Assembly (NCBI RefSeq): GCF_000196895.1
Contig: NC_014297.1
Location: forward strand, 806,001 to 870,000
Source of the DNA: Halalkalicoccus jeotgali B3
GTDB lineage: Archaea; Halobacteriota; Halobacteria; Halobacteriales; Halalkalicoccaceae
Length of the DNA: 64,000 nt
Direction: 5' to 3'
Shown piece by piece: positions 26,224 to 34,987 of this stretch. The translations under genes and the position numbers were made by a program. Position 1 is the first letter of the stretch, and the number at the start of each line of letters is the position of its first letter. The notes below the pieces were generated by a model. That model worked only from the letters and a program-made list of their open reading frames with translations, did not search any database and was not told where the DNA came from.

Positions 26224-27201
26224 TCATGCGACCTCCTCCAGGGCCGCATCCAGGCGGTCGAGATTCGCTTGCTTTTCCTCCTCGGTGATCGGGACGTAGC
26301 CGACCTCCGAGACGAGATCGGTCGCCGACTTCTCGATGAAGTACCGGACGAACTTCTCGACGGCCGGATCCGCGAGCGCCTCCTTTGCGGCGTAGGTAAA
26401 GAGTGACCGCGAGAGGGGCTGATATCTGCCTGATTTCGCCGTCTCGAGCGAGGGTTCTACGCAGGTCCCGTCGCCGTCGTCGATGGCCAGTGCCTTGATA
26501 GAATCGGGATTCTCGCTGTAGTAGGCGAACCCGAAATAGCCGATCGCGTAGGGCGATCCCCGGACACCTCGGACGATGGTCCGGTCTTTCTCGGTCGCCG
26601 AGTAATCGTTGCGGTGGTTGGCGTCCTCGCCGATGACGGTCTCGCGGAAGTAATCGAATGTGCCGCTGACCGTCGCCGCCCCGTAGAACTCGAAGGGCTC
26701 GTCGGGCCAGTCTTCTCGAACGTCGCTCCAGCGCTCGGCCCCGCCCGTCTGCCAGATCTGTCTGAGCTCGTCGATCGTCACGCAGTCGACCCAGTCGGCC
26801 TCGGGGTTGACGACGACCGTCAGCGCGTCCGTCCCGACGGTGAATTCGATCGGCTCGATCCCGTTGTCGCTACACTGGGTCTGTTCGTCCTCGGCGATGG
26901 ATCGGCTGGCGTTGTTCAGATCGGTCATCCCCGGACAGAAGAAGTTCGAGAACCCCCCGCCGCTGCCGGTCTGGCTGACAGAGACGTTGATGTCCGGGTT
27001 CTCTTGGACGAAGTCCGAGGCGACCGCCTCCGCGATGGGAAAGACGGTGCTGCTTCCGGCGATGTTCACTTCCTTCGGTTCGCTACTGGCCGCCCGCGTA
27101 CAGCCGGCGAGACCGATCGCGCCCGTCACCCCGGTCGCGGCCAAGAAATCGCGCCTGGATACGGAGCGGGGCGCCCACCCCGATGAGTCTCTCGACATCA
27201 T
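26224..27201 (-). CDS. pstS: Phosphate-binding lipoprotein PstS
   Basis: The 325-residue protein has a Tat signal with lipobox: VSRRDFLAATGVTGAIGLAGC, so the mature protein is anchored through Cys about residue 34 on the outer face. The PstS binding fold follows: NIAGSSTVFPIAEAVASDF, SGGGFSNFF, DLNNASRSI, GTDALTVVVNP, and SGTFDYFRE, which supplies phosphate-binding Ser/Thr residues. IGYFGFAYYSENP is typical of the last lobe. It captures phosphate for PstCAB and is the first gene of the operon, behind a TATA-containing promoter. Two adjacent ATG codons are possible starts. Confidence 0.94.
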   Translation of the reverse strand: MMSRDSSGWAPRSVSRRDFLAATGVTGAIGLAGCTRAASSEPKEVNIAGSSTVFPIAEAVASDFVQENPDINVSVSQTGSGGGFSNFFCPGMTDLNNASRSIAEDEQTQCSDNGIEPIEFTVGTDALTVVVNPEADWVDCVTIDELRQIWQTGGAERWSDVREDWPDEPFEFYGAATVSGTFDYFRETVIGEDANHRNDYSATEKDRTIVRGVRGSPYAIGYFGFAYYSENPDSIKALAIDDGDGTCVEPSLETAKSGRYQPLSRSLFTYAAKEALADPAVEKFVRYFIEKSATDLVSEVGYVPITEEEKQANLDRLDAALEEVA

Positions 27202-27243
27202 CCGTCTCTGGCCGTCTCCACACTAAATATCCTACTATTACTA

Positions 27244-27260
27244 CTATATATTGCTAAATA
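27244..27260 (-). promoter_or_regulatory. pst operon promoter region
   Basis: The stretch reads TATTTAGCAATATATAG on the minus strand, 43-59 bases before the pstS start codon. It is a TATA-type element in an otherwise GC-rich region and predicts a leader of about 20 bases. It contains the nine-base string CTATATATT (on the plus strand) that recurs in the divergent promoter at 27388. Phosphate control is expected from known haloarchaeal pst operons. Confidence 0.5.
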
Positions 27261-27387
27261 CCGAGGGCGGGCTGGCGGGACTTCGGCGGTCGGTTCCCCA
27301 TCCAGTCGTCGACCCGACGGTGAGAGACCCGCTAGGCGACCCCACCGGTCCCGCCCGATTAGCGTTATTGGCGTCCACCGACACGAG

Positions 27388-27400
27388 CTATATATTCATA
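27388..27400 (+). promoter_or_regulatory. Promoter of the AbrB-PhoU regulator gene
   Basis: CTATATATTCATA lies about 40 bases before the ATG at 27436. At archaeal spacing the transcript would start near 27420, leaving a short leader that contains GGAG about ten bases before the start codon. The nine bases CTATATATT are shared with the pst promoter. Confidence 0.5.
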
Positions 27401-27435
27401 GCCAGATTTACCTTCCTCGATGGAGACGAGAGGAT

Positions 27436-28434
27436 ATGGACACCAGGAAGGTGCAGGTGACCGGCGGGTCGACTTTCACCGTCTCGATCCCCAAGGAGTG
27501 GGCGACCGACAGCGGCGTCGAGGCCGGCACGGAAGTCGCCTTCTACCCGGATGGCGATTCGTTGTTGCTCTCGCCACGCGGGGACGACGAGGTCGTCGAG
27601 GGGACCCTCGACATCGGCGATCTCCACGGACGGGACCTCACGCGGGCGGTCGTGACGATGTACGTCAGCGGCTTCGACGTCATCCGCCTCGAGACGGGAC
27701 AGGTCACCGCCGAACAGCGCCGCAGCGTCCGGGATGCCACACAAGGGCTCGTGGGACTGGAGGTCGTCGAGGAGACGGGCGAACACGTCGTCCTCCAGGA
27801 CCTGCTGGATTCGGGCCAGCTCTCGGTTCACAACGCGGTCACACGGATGCGCCTGATCGCGACCACGATGCTCGCGGACGCGGTACGCGCGCTGATCGAG
27901 GACGACGACGACCTGGCCGCGGACGTCATCGAGCGCGACGACGACGTCGACCGGCTGTGGTTCATGGTCTCACGGGTTTTCCGTTCCACGCTGCGAAACC
28001 CCGGCGCCGCAGCCGAGATCGGGCTCGGTCGCGAGGCGTGTTTCGACTATCACTCGAGCGCGCGCCAACTAGAACGGATCGCCGATCACTCCGCGAAGAT
28101 CGCCACCATCGCGCTCGACCTCGGGACGGTCCCCGAGGACGTCGGGGCGGGACTCGACGCGCTCCACGAGGACGCGATTGCGGTCGTCGAGCGGTCGATG
28201 GACGCCTTCCTGGAGGAGGACAGTTCGCGGGCGACCCGGCTTGCGAACCAGGCCCGCGAGGACGTCGAGGCGATCGACGAACACACCAGAAACGCCGACG
28301 AACGCATCAGGAACCTCGACGACGCCCATCAGGCGCAGTTTCTCGGGCTCGTCATCGATTCGCTCTCACGAACCGCCGACTACGGGGGCAACATCGCCGA
28401 GACGGCGCTCCAGAAGGCCGCGCCACGGCCGTAG
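27436..28434 (+). CDS. Phosphate uptake regulator with AbrB and PhoU domains
   Basis: The 332-residue protein starts with a SpoVT/AbrB swapped-hairpin DNA-binding domain (RKVQVTGGSTFTVSIPKEWA, residues 1-45) and continues with two PhoU helix bundles (about 115-220 and 230-330; ARQLERIADHSAKIATIAL and SLSRTADYGGNIAETAL carry the metal motifs). This AbrB-PhoU layout is common in archaea, often beside pst genes. Divergent placement against pstS suggests it senses phosphate status through the PhoU part and controls the pst promoter, possibly also its own. The regulatory direction is inferred. Confidence 0.9.
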   Translation: MDTRKVQVTGGSTFTVSIPKEWATDSGVEAGTEVAFYPDGDSLLLSPRGDDEVVEGTLDIGDLHGRDLTRAVVTMYVSGFDVIRLETGQVTAEQRRSVRDATQGLVGLEVVEETGEHVVLQDLLDSGQLSVHNAVTRMRLIATTMLADAVRALIEDDDDLAADVIERDDDVDRLWFMVSRVFRSTLRNPGAAAEIGLGREACFDYHSSARQLERIADHSAKIATIALDLGTVPEDVGAGLDALHEDAIAVVERSMDAFLEEDSSRATRLANQAREDVEAIDEHTRNADERIRNLDDAHQAQFLGLVIDSLSRTADYGGNIAETALQKAAPRP

Positions 28435-28474
28435 TCGGTCCCGATAGGTCGGCGGAGAAACGTACTGCGGTCGA

Positions 28475-28846
28475 CTACTCCTCGAGGACGGCGTTGACCT
28501 GCCCGTCCTGACCGGGTCGGGAGGTGACGCGGGCACGCCCCTCGCTCGTCTCGATGAGCGCACCCTTCGTGATGATGTTCCGACGGACGTAGTTGGGATT
28601 TGCGGGGTTCTCGACGACGTCCTGGATCTCCGCGCTCGTGACCTCGCCGCCGACCGAAACGCTCGCGACGTCCGTCGCGATCGCCCTGACCTTCCGGGTG
28701 TTCCCGCGGGCATCGACGGTCTTGAACTTCTGTTCACCCACTTGGGTCTCGGTCGGCCCGCGCCCGAGCTGGTGTTTCTTTCGCTTTGCCATCGGGCGCA
28801 GTCGCCCGCCGGTTCGCTTGCGCGTCGAACGGCCGTGATCGTTCAT
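28475..28846 (-). CDS. rps8e: Small ribosomal subunit protein eS8
   Basis: The 123-residue product matches archaeal S8e from end to end: RSTRKRTGGRLRPM at the basic start, KKHQLGRGPTETQVGE, DARGNTRKVRAIATDVASV, and NPANPNYVRRNIITKGALIE near the end. It binds 16S rRNA in the small subunit. The start MNDHGRSTRK at 28846 fits the family; a later Met would remove the conserved basic head. It is transcribed alone, tail-to-tail with the AbrB-PhoU gene. Confidence 0.97.
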   Translation of the reverse strand: MNDHGRSTRKRTGGRLRPMAKRKKHQLGRGPTETQVGEQKFKTVDARGNTRKVRAIATDVASVSVGGEVTSAEIQDVVENPANPNYVRRNIITKGALIETSEGRARVTSRPGQDGQVNAVLEE

Positions 28847-28925
28847 ACCTGGGAGGAGCGCCGGTGGCTACTAAAAGGGATCGCATCCGAACCGTTTAGG
28901 GTTCCGCCGCGAGCACTCTCTGGAC

Positions 28926-29378
28926 ATGAGTCTGCGGGTCGCCGTTGCCGCGCCGTTCCGGGAAGCGGGCACGCGCTCGATGGAGGAGAGTCGGTTCGTC
29001 GTGGCGCTCTCGCTGGATCGGGACTGGTTCTCGCCGGATCAGGCAAAACGCCTGATCGACGTGGCCGTCGGCGAGGGACTCCTCGAACGGACCGAGGCCG
29101 GCATCGAAGCGACCTTTCCGGTCGACTCGGTCGGGATCCCCGAGGACTTCTCGCCCGCAGAGGACCTCCTCGCACAGCGCTCGCCCTTCGAACGCGTCCT
29201 CGAACGGGTCGTCGCGGACGGGATCGACAAACGGACCGCCGTCGGCCGGATCAACGAACTCCAGCGGGAAATCGGGATCTCCATCGAGGTGGCAGCAGTC
29301 GTCTTCGCGCGCCGGGAAGGGATCGACGTGAGCGGGGAACTGTCGGCGGTCCGCGGAACGCTGAACCGGGAGGGCTAA
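28926..29378 (+). CDS. DUF2240 family protein
   Basis: The 150-residue product matches the euryarchaeal DUF2240 family: LRVAVAAPFREAGTRSMEES at the start, LSLDRDWFSPDQAKRLIDVA, and an end with RINELQREIGISIEVAAVVFAR. The first part reads like a winged-helix (short helices, SPDQAKRLIDVAVGEGLLER) and the last part like a second small helical domain, so nucleic-acid binding is plausible. Function is not known. It is followed 24 bases later by another small haloarchaeal gene in the same direction. Confidence 0.82.
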   Translation: MSLRVAVAAPFREAGTRSMEESRFVVALSLDRDWFSPDQAKRLIDVAVGEGLLERTEAGIEATFPVDSVGIPEDFSPAEDLLAQRSPFERVLERVVADGIDKRTAVGRINELQREIGISIEVAAVVFARREGIDVSGELSAVRGTLNREG

Positions 29379-29402
29379 CTCCGCGGCGCGGGTAGCGTCC
29401 CC

Positions 29403-29780
29403 ATGGTCGAGGAGCACCTCGCGGACGGACGACGGATCGCCCAGTTGCTCGCAAGCGAGATCGACGGCCGGACCGACGGGTCCCTCGATACACTCTCGGT
29501 GACGGAAGCCAACCCCGACGTCGAACCGACCGCAAACGGCGCGTTCGCCTACGCGGTCGCGGCCGACGGCGAGCGTCTGGCGGGCGTCTACGTCCATCCC
29601 GACCGGGTACACCTCGAGTTCGACGCGGGCCACGAAGCCGCCCTCACCGCGGCCGAATCCGCAACACTGCGGGTGCGCCCGAAAGCGACCCACCCCCCGA
29701 AAACGCTCGTGTTCGTCGAGGACGGTGCGGCGGTGAAACGTGCAGTCGCCGTGATCGAGAGCGCGGCTCAGTCGAACTGA
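29403..29780 (+). CDS. Conserved haloarchaeal protein of unknown function
   Basis: The 125-residue acidic protein has helix EEHLADGRRIAQLLASEIDG followed by an alternating-strand region (GAFAYAVAADGERLAGVYVHPDR, HLEFDAGHEAA) and ends RAVAVIESAAQSN. This alpha-beta layout looks like a complete small domain. No catalytic or metal motif was recognised. It probably shares a transcript with DUF2240, and its 3' end overlaps the HAD gene end on the other strand by 13 bases. Confidence 0.72.
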   Translation: MVEEHLADGRRIAQLLASEIDGRTDGSLDTLSVTEANPDVEPTANGAFAYAVAADGERLAGVYVHPDRVHLEFDAGHEAALTAAESATLRVRPKATHPPKTLVFVEDGAAVKRAVAVIESAAQSN

Positions 29781-30418
29781 GTGATCAGATCGGGCAGGTC
29801 CTCTACGATCGTCTCGCGTTCGACGTGGGCGTTCGCTCGCGGGTCGGGATCGGGACCGCCCGGATACAGCACCTGGACGACGGCCATCCCGATTCCGGCC
29901 GCGCCCGCGATGTCCGTCTCGACGCTGTCGCCGACGTAGACCGCCTCCTCGGGGCTGACCTCGAGCGCGCCCAGGATCGCCTCGAACGCCTCCGGGTGGG
30001 GTTTGCCCCGCTTCAGTTCGCCGGTGATGACCGCCGCATCGAACAGTCCCTCCCAGCCGAGCGTGCGCAGTTTGTCGCGCTGGGCGACGACCGGCCCGTT
30101 GGTCAGCAGGCCGACGGCGTAGCGCTCCTCTAGGGTTCGGACCAGGGACTCGGCGCCCCCGATGGGTTCGAGGTTCGCCGCGATCGCGTTCCGGTAGGCC
30201 TCCGCGAGCGCCTCGCCGTCGCCCTCTTCGAGCAAGTCCGCGAAGATCGGTCCCCGCGTCTCGTGGGCGTGGGCGCGCTGATGGGCCTCGCCGTAGGTCT
30301 CCCGGGAGACCGTCGGCACGCCAACGGTCTCGGAGGCCTCCGCAAGCAGGGTCGACCGGTCGCGTGAAACCACCGCGAGGGTGTAATCGAGATCGAACAC
30401 GACCGCTCTGAGTGCCAT
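29768..30418 (-). CDS. HAD-superfamily hydrolase
   Basis: From MALRAVVFDLDYTLAV (30418) the protein has 216 residues. All four HAD motifs are present: DLDYTLA with nucleophile and acid aspartates, LLTNGP (motif II), LKRGKPHPEAF lysine (motif III), and VYVGDSVETDI (motif IV). A helical cap lies at about 20-85. This is the general small-molecule phosphatase group, close to phosphoglycolate phosphatase and haloacid dehalogenase types. Substrate unknown. Its start is divergent from pyrF. Confidence 0.88.
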   Translation of the reverse strand: MALRAVVFDLDYTLAVVSRDRSTLLAEASETVGVPTVSRETYGEAHQRAHAHETRGPIFADLLEEGDGEALAEAYRNAIAANLEPIGGAESLVRTLEERYAVGLLTNGPVVAQRDKLRTLGWEGLFDAAVITGELKRGKPHPEAFEAILGALEVSPEEAVYVGDSVETDIAGAAGIGMAVVQVLYPGGPDPDPRANAHVERETIVEDLPDLITQFD

Positions 30419-30494
30419 ACCTCCCTTTAGTGGCCCCGGCATTTGAGCGTATCCGAACGGGAACGTTGTAGTTCCCGCTCGCCGAGGTGAGTAT

Positions 30495-31301
30495 ATGCAG
30501 TTCTTCGAGCGTCTCGACGAGCGCATCCGGGAGCGCGACTCGGTCCTCTGTGTCGGTCTCGATCCCGACCCCGACCGGCTTCCCGATCACATGGCCGAAT
30601 ACGACCTCCCGCGGTGGGCGTTCAACCGCCGGATCATCGACGCGACCCACGAACACGCCGCCGCCTACAAACCAAACGCCGCCTTCTACGAGGACCCCGA
30701 CGGCTGGCGCGCGCTCGTCGAGACGATGGCCTACGCCCACGGGAAGGACGTTCCCGTCGTTCTGGACGCCAAGCGCGCCGACATCGGAAACACCGCCCGC
30801 CAGTACGCGAAGCTGCTCGATCGGGCCGACGCCATCACCGTCAATCCCTACATGGGACGCGATTCGCTCGAACCGTTCCTCTCGAAGCCCGAAACGGGCG
30901 TGTTCGTGCTCTGTCGGACCTCCAATCCCGGTGGTGCGGACCTGCAGGACCTCGAACTCGCCTCCGGCGAGGCCGTCTACGAGCGGGTCGCCGCCCTTGC
31001 GGACCTCTGGAATACGAACGGGAACGTCGGCTTGGTGGTCGGTGCGACCGCGCCCGAGGAGCTCGAATCGCTGCGCGAGCAGGTCCCCGACCTCCCCTTT
31101 CTGGTGCCCGGCGTCGGCTCGCAGGGTGGGGACGCAGAAGCCGCCGTCGAGTTCGGGCTCGCCGGCGGAGTCGGGCTGATCAACTCCTCGCGGGGAATCA
31201 TCTTCGCGGGCGTCGGCGGTCCGGAGGGCGGCGAGAACTTCGCGAGCGCCGCTGGCGAGGCGGCAAAGCGCCTCAAACGTCGGTTGAACCGGTATCGGTA
31301 G
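30495..31301 (+). CDS. pyrF: Orotidine 5'-phosphate decarboxylase
   Basis: The 268-residue enzyme converts OMP to UMP, the last step of de novo pyrimidine synthesis. It is the longer type 2 form: FFERLDERIRERDSVLCVGLDPDPDR at the start, and VLDAKRADIGNTARQYAK carrying the catalytic Asp91-Lys93-Asp96 set. LVPGVGSQGGDAE and INSSRGIIFA bind phosphate. It is the first of a two-gene set with the inositol phosphatase-like gene, with 37 bases between them. Confidence 0.96.
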   Translation: MQFFERLDERIRERDSVLCVGLDPDPDRLPDHMAEYDLPRWAFNRRIIDATHEHAAAYKPNAAFYEDPDGWRALVETMAYAHGKDVPVVLDAKRADIGNTARQYAKLLDRADAITVNPYMGRDSLEPFLSKPETGVFVLCRTSNPGGADLQDLELASGEAVYERVAALADLWNTNGNVGLVVGATAPEELESLREQVPDLPFLVPGVGSQGGDAEAAVEFGLAGGVGLINSSRGIIFAGVGGPEGGENFASAAGEAAKRLKRRLNRYR

Positions 31302-31338
31302 CCCCGACTCCCACCCTTATGTGACTCGGCGGTCGCGT

Positions 31339-32142
31339 ATGCCCATGGACGACCTGACGAGACGGGCCGCGGTCGCAGAACGGGCCGCCCGCGCCGGGAG
31401 CGACCTCGCGATGGCCGAGTTCCGGACCGGCATCGCCGTCGAGACCAAAGAGGGCAAGACCGACGTCGTGACGCAGGCGGACCGCGACGCCCAGAACCGG
31501 GTGATCGAGGTCATCCGCGAGGAATTTCCCGACGACGCTATCGTCGGCGAGGAAGAGGACGCGCTCAAGGAGGTCCCCGAGGCGGGTCCCGCGTGGGTGA
31601 TCGACCCAATCGACGGGACGAGCAACTTCGTTCGGGACGTCCCGATCTGGGCGACCAGCGTCGCCGCCGTGATCGACGGCGAACCCGTCGCCGCGACCAA
31701 CGCGATGCCCGCCATCGGGGACTACTACGTGGCCGACGACGAGGAGACGCGGCTGAACGGCGATCCAGTGCAGGTAAGCGACCGGACCGATCCCGAGGCC
31801 TGTACGGTCGCGCCGACGCTGTGGTGGGACTTCGACCAGCGCGAGGTGTTCGCCCGCGTCGTCCGGGCGGTCGTCGAGCGCTTCGGCGACGTGCGTCGCT
31901 TGGGCTGTGCGCAGGCCACCCTCTCGCTCGTGGCCGACGGCGGTCTCGACGGGGCGCTGAGCGACGTCCGCCCGAACCCGTGGGATACCGTCGCGGGCGT
32001 TCACCTCCTGCGGAACGCTGGCGGCGAGGCGACGGACGTCGAGGGCGAGCGCTGGCGCCACGACAGTACGGGACTCGTCGTCTCGAACGGCCGCGTCCAC
32101 GGGACGATCCTTGAGGCGGTCCGGGCCGCGACGGAGCGATAG
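31339..32142 (+). CDS. Inositol monophosphatase-family phosphatase
   Basis: The start at ATG 31339 gives 267 residues; a GTG six codons upstream and another ATG two codons downstream are alternatives. Metal and catalytic motifs are VGEEEDA, VIDPIDGTSNFVRDVPIW (Asp89 onwards) and PWDTVAGVHLLRNAGG. Archaeal members often act both on inositol monophosphate and fructose 1,6-bisphosphate. KEGKTDVVTQADRDAQ is the usual N-terminal motif. It may be co-transcribed with pyrF; the gene ends five bases from the hisS stop on the opposite strand. Confidence 0.9.
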   Translation: MPMDDLTRRAAVAERAARAGSDLAMAEFRTGIAVETKEGKTDVVTQADRDAQNRVIEVIREEFPDDAIVGEEEDALKEVPEAGPAWVIDPIDGTSNFVRDVPIWATSVAAVIDGEPVAATNAMPAIGDYYVADDEETRLNGDPVQVSDRTDPEACTVAPTLWWDFDQREVFARVVRAVVERFGDVRRLGCAQATLSLVADGGLDGALSDVRPNPWDTVAGVHLLRNAGGEATDVEGERWRHDSTGLVVSNGRVHGTILEAVRAATER

Positions 32143-32147
32143 ACGGG

Positions 32148-33446
32148 TTACGCGAGGTCGTCGTAGGTCGGTCGCTCGGATTCGCCGGGGAACGACTCGA
32201 CGGGCGTCGTCGTCTGGTCCCCTGAGTACATGTCCTTGACGGTGACCTCGCCCGATTCCAGGTCGCGCTCGCCGACGATCACGACCGTCTCGGCACCGAT
32301 CGAATCGGCGTAGTTCATCTGTGCGCCGAAACTCCGGTCGGCCAGATCGGTTTCGACGCGGTGGCCCCGCTCGCGCAACTCGCGGGCGATACGGGCGGCC
32401 ACAGGTCGGGTCTCGCCCACCGAGAGGACATAGTAATCGGTGCCGAACGTTCCGGCGGACCGGGCCTCGGCCCGTTCGAGAAGAAGCGAGAGCGTCTCGT
32501 GGCCGACGGCGAACCCTACTGCGGGGGTCGGCTGGCCGCCAAAGCCCTCAATCAGGTCGTCGTAGCGCCCGCCGCCGAAGACCGACCTGCTGACCTCACC
32601 CGCGGAGTCGAAACACTCGAAGACCACGCCCGTGTAGTAATCGAGCCCGCGGGCGGTTTCGAGCGAGATGGTACAGTGTTCGCGCGCGCCGAAGTCCTCG
32701 GCCGCCGCGAGGACGTTTTCGAGGTTTTCGACTGCCGACTGGACCCGGTCGGTGCCCGCGAACTCGACCAGTTCTCCGAGGTCGTCCGTCGAGAGCAGCG
32801 AATCGAACTGCTCGGCCTGCGAGCCGGTCAATCCCGCGTCGGTCAGCAGGCCGTAGTACTCGCCGTCCTCGATCTTCTCGCGCTTATCGACCGCGCGGAT
32901 CGCCTCGCGGGTGTCGACCTCGTCGCCGACCGCGTCGAGAAGCCCCCCGAGGATATCGCGGTGCGAGACGCGAAACTCGAAGTCCTCGCCCGTGAGCCCC
33001 AGTCCGGTTAGCGCGTCCGCACAGTACGCGAGGACCTCGGCGTCGGCTTCGGGCTCCGAGGACCCGAAGACGTCGACGTTGGTCTGGTAGAACTCGCGAA
33101 AGCGGCCCTGCTGGACCTGCTCGTAGCGCCAGAACGGTCTGGTCGAGAACCACTTGATCGGCTTCGAGAGCTCCTGTTGTTTGGCGACGACCATCCGTGC
33201 GACCGTCGGGGTGAGTTCGGGCGTCATCGCCACCTCCCGGCCGCCCTGATCGGTGAAGTGATAGAGTTCGTCGGTGATCTCTTCGCCGCTCTTCTCGACG
33301 TACATCTCCGTCCGTTCCAGGGCGGGCGTCCCGATCTCCCGAAACCCATAGCGCCGGGCGGCCTCCTCCAGTCCGTCGATCACGGCCCGCCGCGACCGCA
33401 TCTCCTCGGGGTAGAAGTCCCGAAAGCCCTTGATCCGCTCGTACAT
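32148..33446 (-). CDS. hisS: Histidyl-tRNA synthetase
   Basis: The 432-residue class II enzyme starts MYERIKGFRDFYPEEM at 33446. Motif 2 is RPFWRYEQVQQGRFREFYQ, the histidine-binding motif is LETARGLDYYTGVVFE, and motif 3 is in SVFGGGRYDDLIEGFGG. The C-terminal anticodon-binding domain (from about 335; YVLSVGETRPVAARIAREL) is complete. It charges tRNA-His. The gene faces the inositol phosphatase and is preceded by the EamA permease gene, 46 bases upstream on the same strand. Confidence 0.97.
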   Translation of the reverse strand: MYERIKGFRDFYPEEMRSRRAVIDGLEEAARRYGFREIGTPALERTEMYVEKSGEEITDELYHFTDQGGREVAMTPELTPTVARMVVAKQQELSKPIKWFSTRPFWRYEQVQQGRFREFYQTNVDVFGSSEPEADAEVLAYCADALTGLGLTGEDFEFRVSHRDILGGLLDAVGDEVDTREAIRAVDKREKIEDGEYYGLLTDAGLTGSQAEQFDSLLSTDDLGELVEFAGTDRVQSAVENLENVLAAAEDFGAREHCTISLETARGLDYYTGVVFECFDSAGEVSRSVFGGGRYDDLIEGFGGQPTPAVGFAVGHETLSLLLERAEARSAGTFGTDYYVLSVGETRPVAARIARELRERGHRVETDLADRSFGAQMNYADSIGAETVVIVGERDLESGEVTVKDMYSGDQTTTPVESFPGESERPTYDDLA

Positions 33447-33492
33447 GGACGTGGGTTCGGGGGAGGGGCGCTTCAATCCTCTCACTCGCGGT

Positions 33493-34353
33493 TCACAGCG
33501 CGATCAGGCCCACCCCGAAGACCGCAAGCACCGCGGCGACCAGCCGCGTGCGAAACGCCGTCTCCCCGAGGAACAGTCCCCCGATGACGACGGCGACGAT
33601 CGCCTGCGTGTTGATGATCGGCGAGGCGATGCTCGCGGGCACGAGTGAGAACGCGAGTGCGGTGAGGTGTTCCGCAGCCGCGACCAGCGTGCCGGCCGCG
33701 AGGAACGCCGGCCAGTCGTCGCCGACCCTGTCCCAGGTCCGGGCGGCGTGTGGCGAGAGGACCAGCGCCATCCCGCTCAGGAGACCGATCACGAGCAGTT
33801 CCGGGGGCAGCGCGAGTTCCTGGAGCGTGACCCGCCGACCCACGTCGCCGACGGCGTACAGCGCCGCGCTGAGCAGCGCGAATCCGGCGGCCGGCGAGCC
33901 AAGCGCGTGGCGGATCGGATCGAGCAGCGAGCCGCCGGTGAAGTTCGCGACGTAGACCGCGACTGTCGCCAGCACGACCCCCACGATCTGGAGCGGCGTG
34001 AGATACGCCCCGAGGAAGACGACCTCGATGGGCAGGACGAACACGGGGACGATCTTGCTGATCGGCGCGACGTAGGAGATCTCGCCGGTCCCGATCGCCC
34101 GGATGAACGCCATGAACGCCAGCGCGTTGGCGACGACGACGACCGCCAGTCCCGGCGCGCCGGCGGCGAGCGCCCCGATCGACCCCGGAGGAACGCGCAC
34201 GAGTGCGACCGGTGCGTACACCGCGATGGCGACCGCGTGGACCACGACGATGATGACGCTCGCCGAGTACGACGAGAAGTACCGCTTGAGCGCGACGAGA
34301 TACCCGCCCCAGAGGAGGGCGGCAAGAACGCTTGCGAGTAATCCGAGGTCCAT
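33493..34353 (-). CDS. EamA/DMT-family permease
   Basis: The 286-residue protein has ten hydrophobic segments in two repeats of five, the EamA (drug/metabolite transporter) layout. The first repeat begins LLASVLAALLWGGYLVALKRYF and the second GFALLSAALYAVGDVGRRV; the end of each has the typical APISKIVPVFVLPIEVVFLG-like and NTQAIVAVVIGGLFLGE segments. Substrate unknown. It is 36 bases downstream of the ATP-pyrophosphatase start and may be transcribed with hisS. Confidence 0.85.
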   Translation of the reverse strand: MDLGLLASVLAALLWGGYLVALKRYFSSYSASVIIVVVHAVAIAVYAPVALVRVPPGSIGALAAGAPGLAVVVVANALAFMAFIRAIGTGEISYVAPISKIVPVFVLPIEVVFLGAYLTPLQIVGVVLATVAVYVANFTGGSLLDPIRHALGSPAAGFALLSAALYAVGDVGRRVTLQELALPPELLVIGLLSGMALVLSPHAARTWDRVGDDWPAFLAAGTLVAAAEHLTALAFSLVPASIASPIINTQAIVAVVIGGLFLGETAFRTRLVAAVLAVFGVGLIAL

Positions 34354-34389
34354 ACGGGCGGGTCGCCGCTGGCCGCCATGAACGGTTCG

Positions 34390-34980
34390 TTATCGAAAGC
34401 CGGTGACGTAGCTCTGTTCGTGGTCCGGAAAGACCTCCTCGACGGCCGCCCGTCCCTCGCGTTTTGCGAGCAGCGCGCGGAGTTCAGCCTCGTAGTCGGC
34501 CCGAGTGATCGCCTCGCTAGGACCGGACTCGACGACGAGGCGAGCGTCGACGAGCCGGTCGATCGCCCCGCGGCCGAACCCCGTGAGGGGTGCGACGTAG
34601 TCGATGCCGTGGCGGTCCTCTAGGCTCTGGGCCTGTGCCCGCGAGACCGCCGGCACCCGGTCGTCCCGGCGGGTCCCGTCCCCGATCGCGTCGAAGTCCC
34701 CCGCAGCGAGCCGCTCCAGGGCGTGCGTGTGGACCTGCTGGATGGCGTTCCGTGGAAAGCCGTCCGCGATCATCCGGTCGACGGCCGCCTCCGCGACGGC
34801 CGGATCGAGATCGAGGGTCCGAAAGTCGAAGTCGGCGGTTTCGGCCGCCTTCCGGGCGTGTTCCCAGTCGTCTGTGATCCCGAAGGTCGCCGTGACGAGG
34901 GTGACGGTGTAGAAGGGATCGAGTGCCAGCGCCGCAAGCGAGGAGTCCTTGCCGGCGCTGTACAGCAACCCGAGGTCCAT
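34390..34980 (-). CDS. ATP-pyrophosphatase domain protein (alpha-hydrolase/PP-loop type)
   Basis: The 196-residue protein opens with MDLGLLYSAGKDSSLAAL, a PP-loop (SxGxDS) for ATP cleavage to AMP and pyrophosphate as in tRNA-modifying, GMP synthetase and Dph6 enzymes. Later motifs are VTATFGITDDWEHAR, IGDGTRRDDRVPAVS and PLTGFGRGAIDRLV. The length is short, with no zinc-finger or tRNA-binding domain added. The family is conserved in haloarchaea but the product is unknown to me. It is seven bases upstream of the PDCD5 gene start region, reading into the same operon direction. Confidence 0.78.
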   Translation of the reverse strand: MDLGLLYSAGKDSSLAALALDPFYTVTLVTATFGITDDWEHARKAAETADFDFRTLDLDPAVAEAAVDRMIADGFPRNAIQQVHTHALERLAAGDFDAIGDGTRRDDRVPAVSRAQAQSLEDRHGIDYVAPLTGFGRGAIDRLVDARLVVESGPSEAITRADYEAELRALLAKREGRAAVEEVFPDHEQSYVTGFR

Positions 34981-34987
34981 GCCGGCC

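Noticed and set aside
28896-30740. A 614-codon open frame on the minus strand
   Set aside because: It crosses DUF2240, the small haloarchaeal gene, the HAD gene and part of pyrF, all with sound family motifs.
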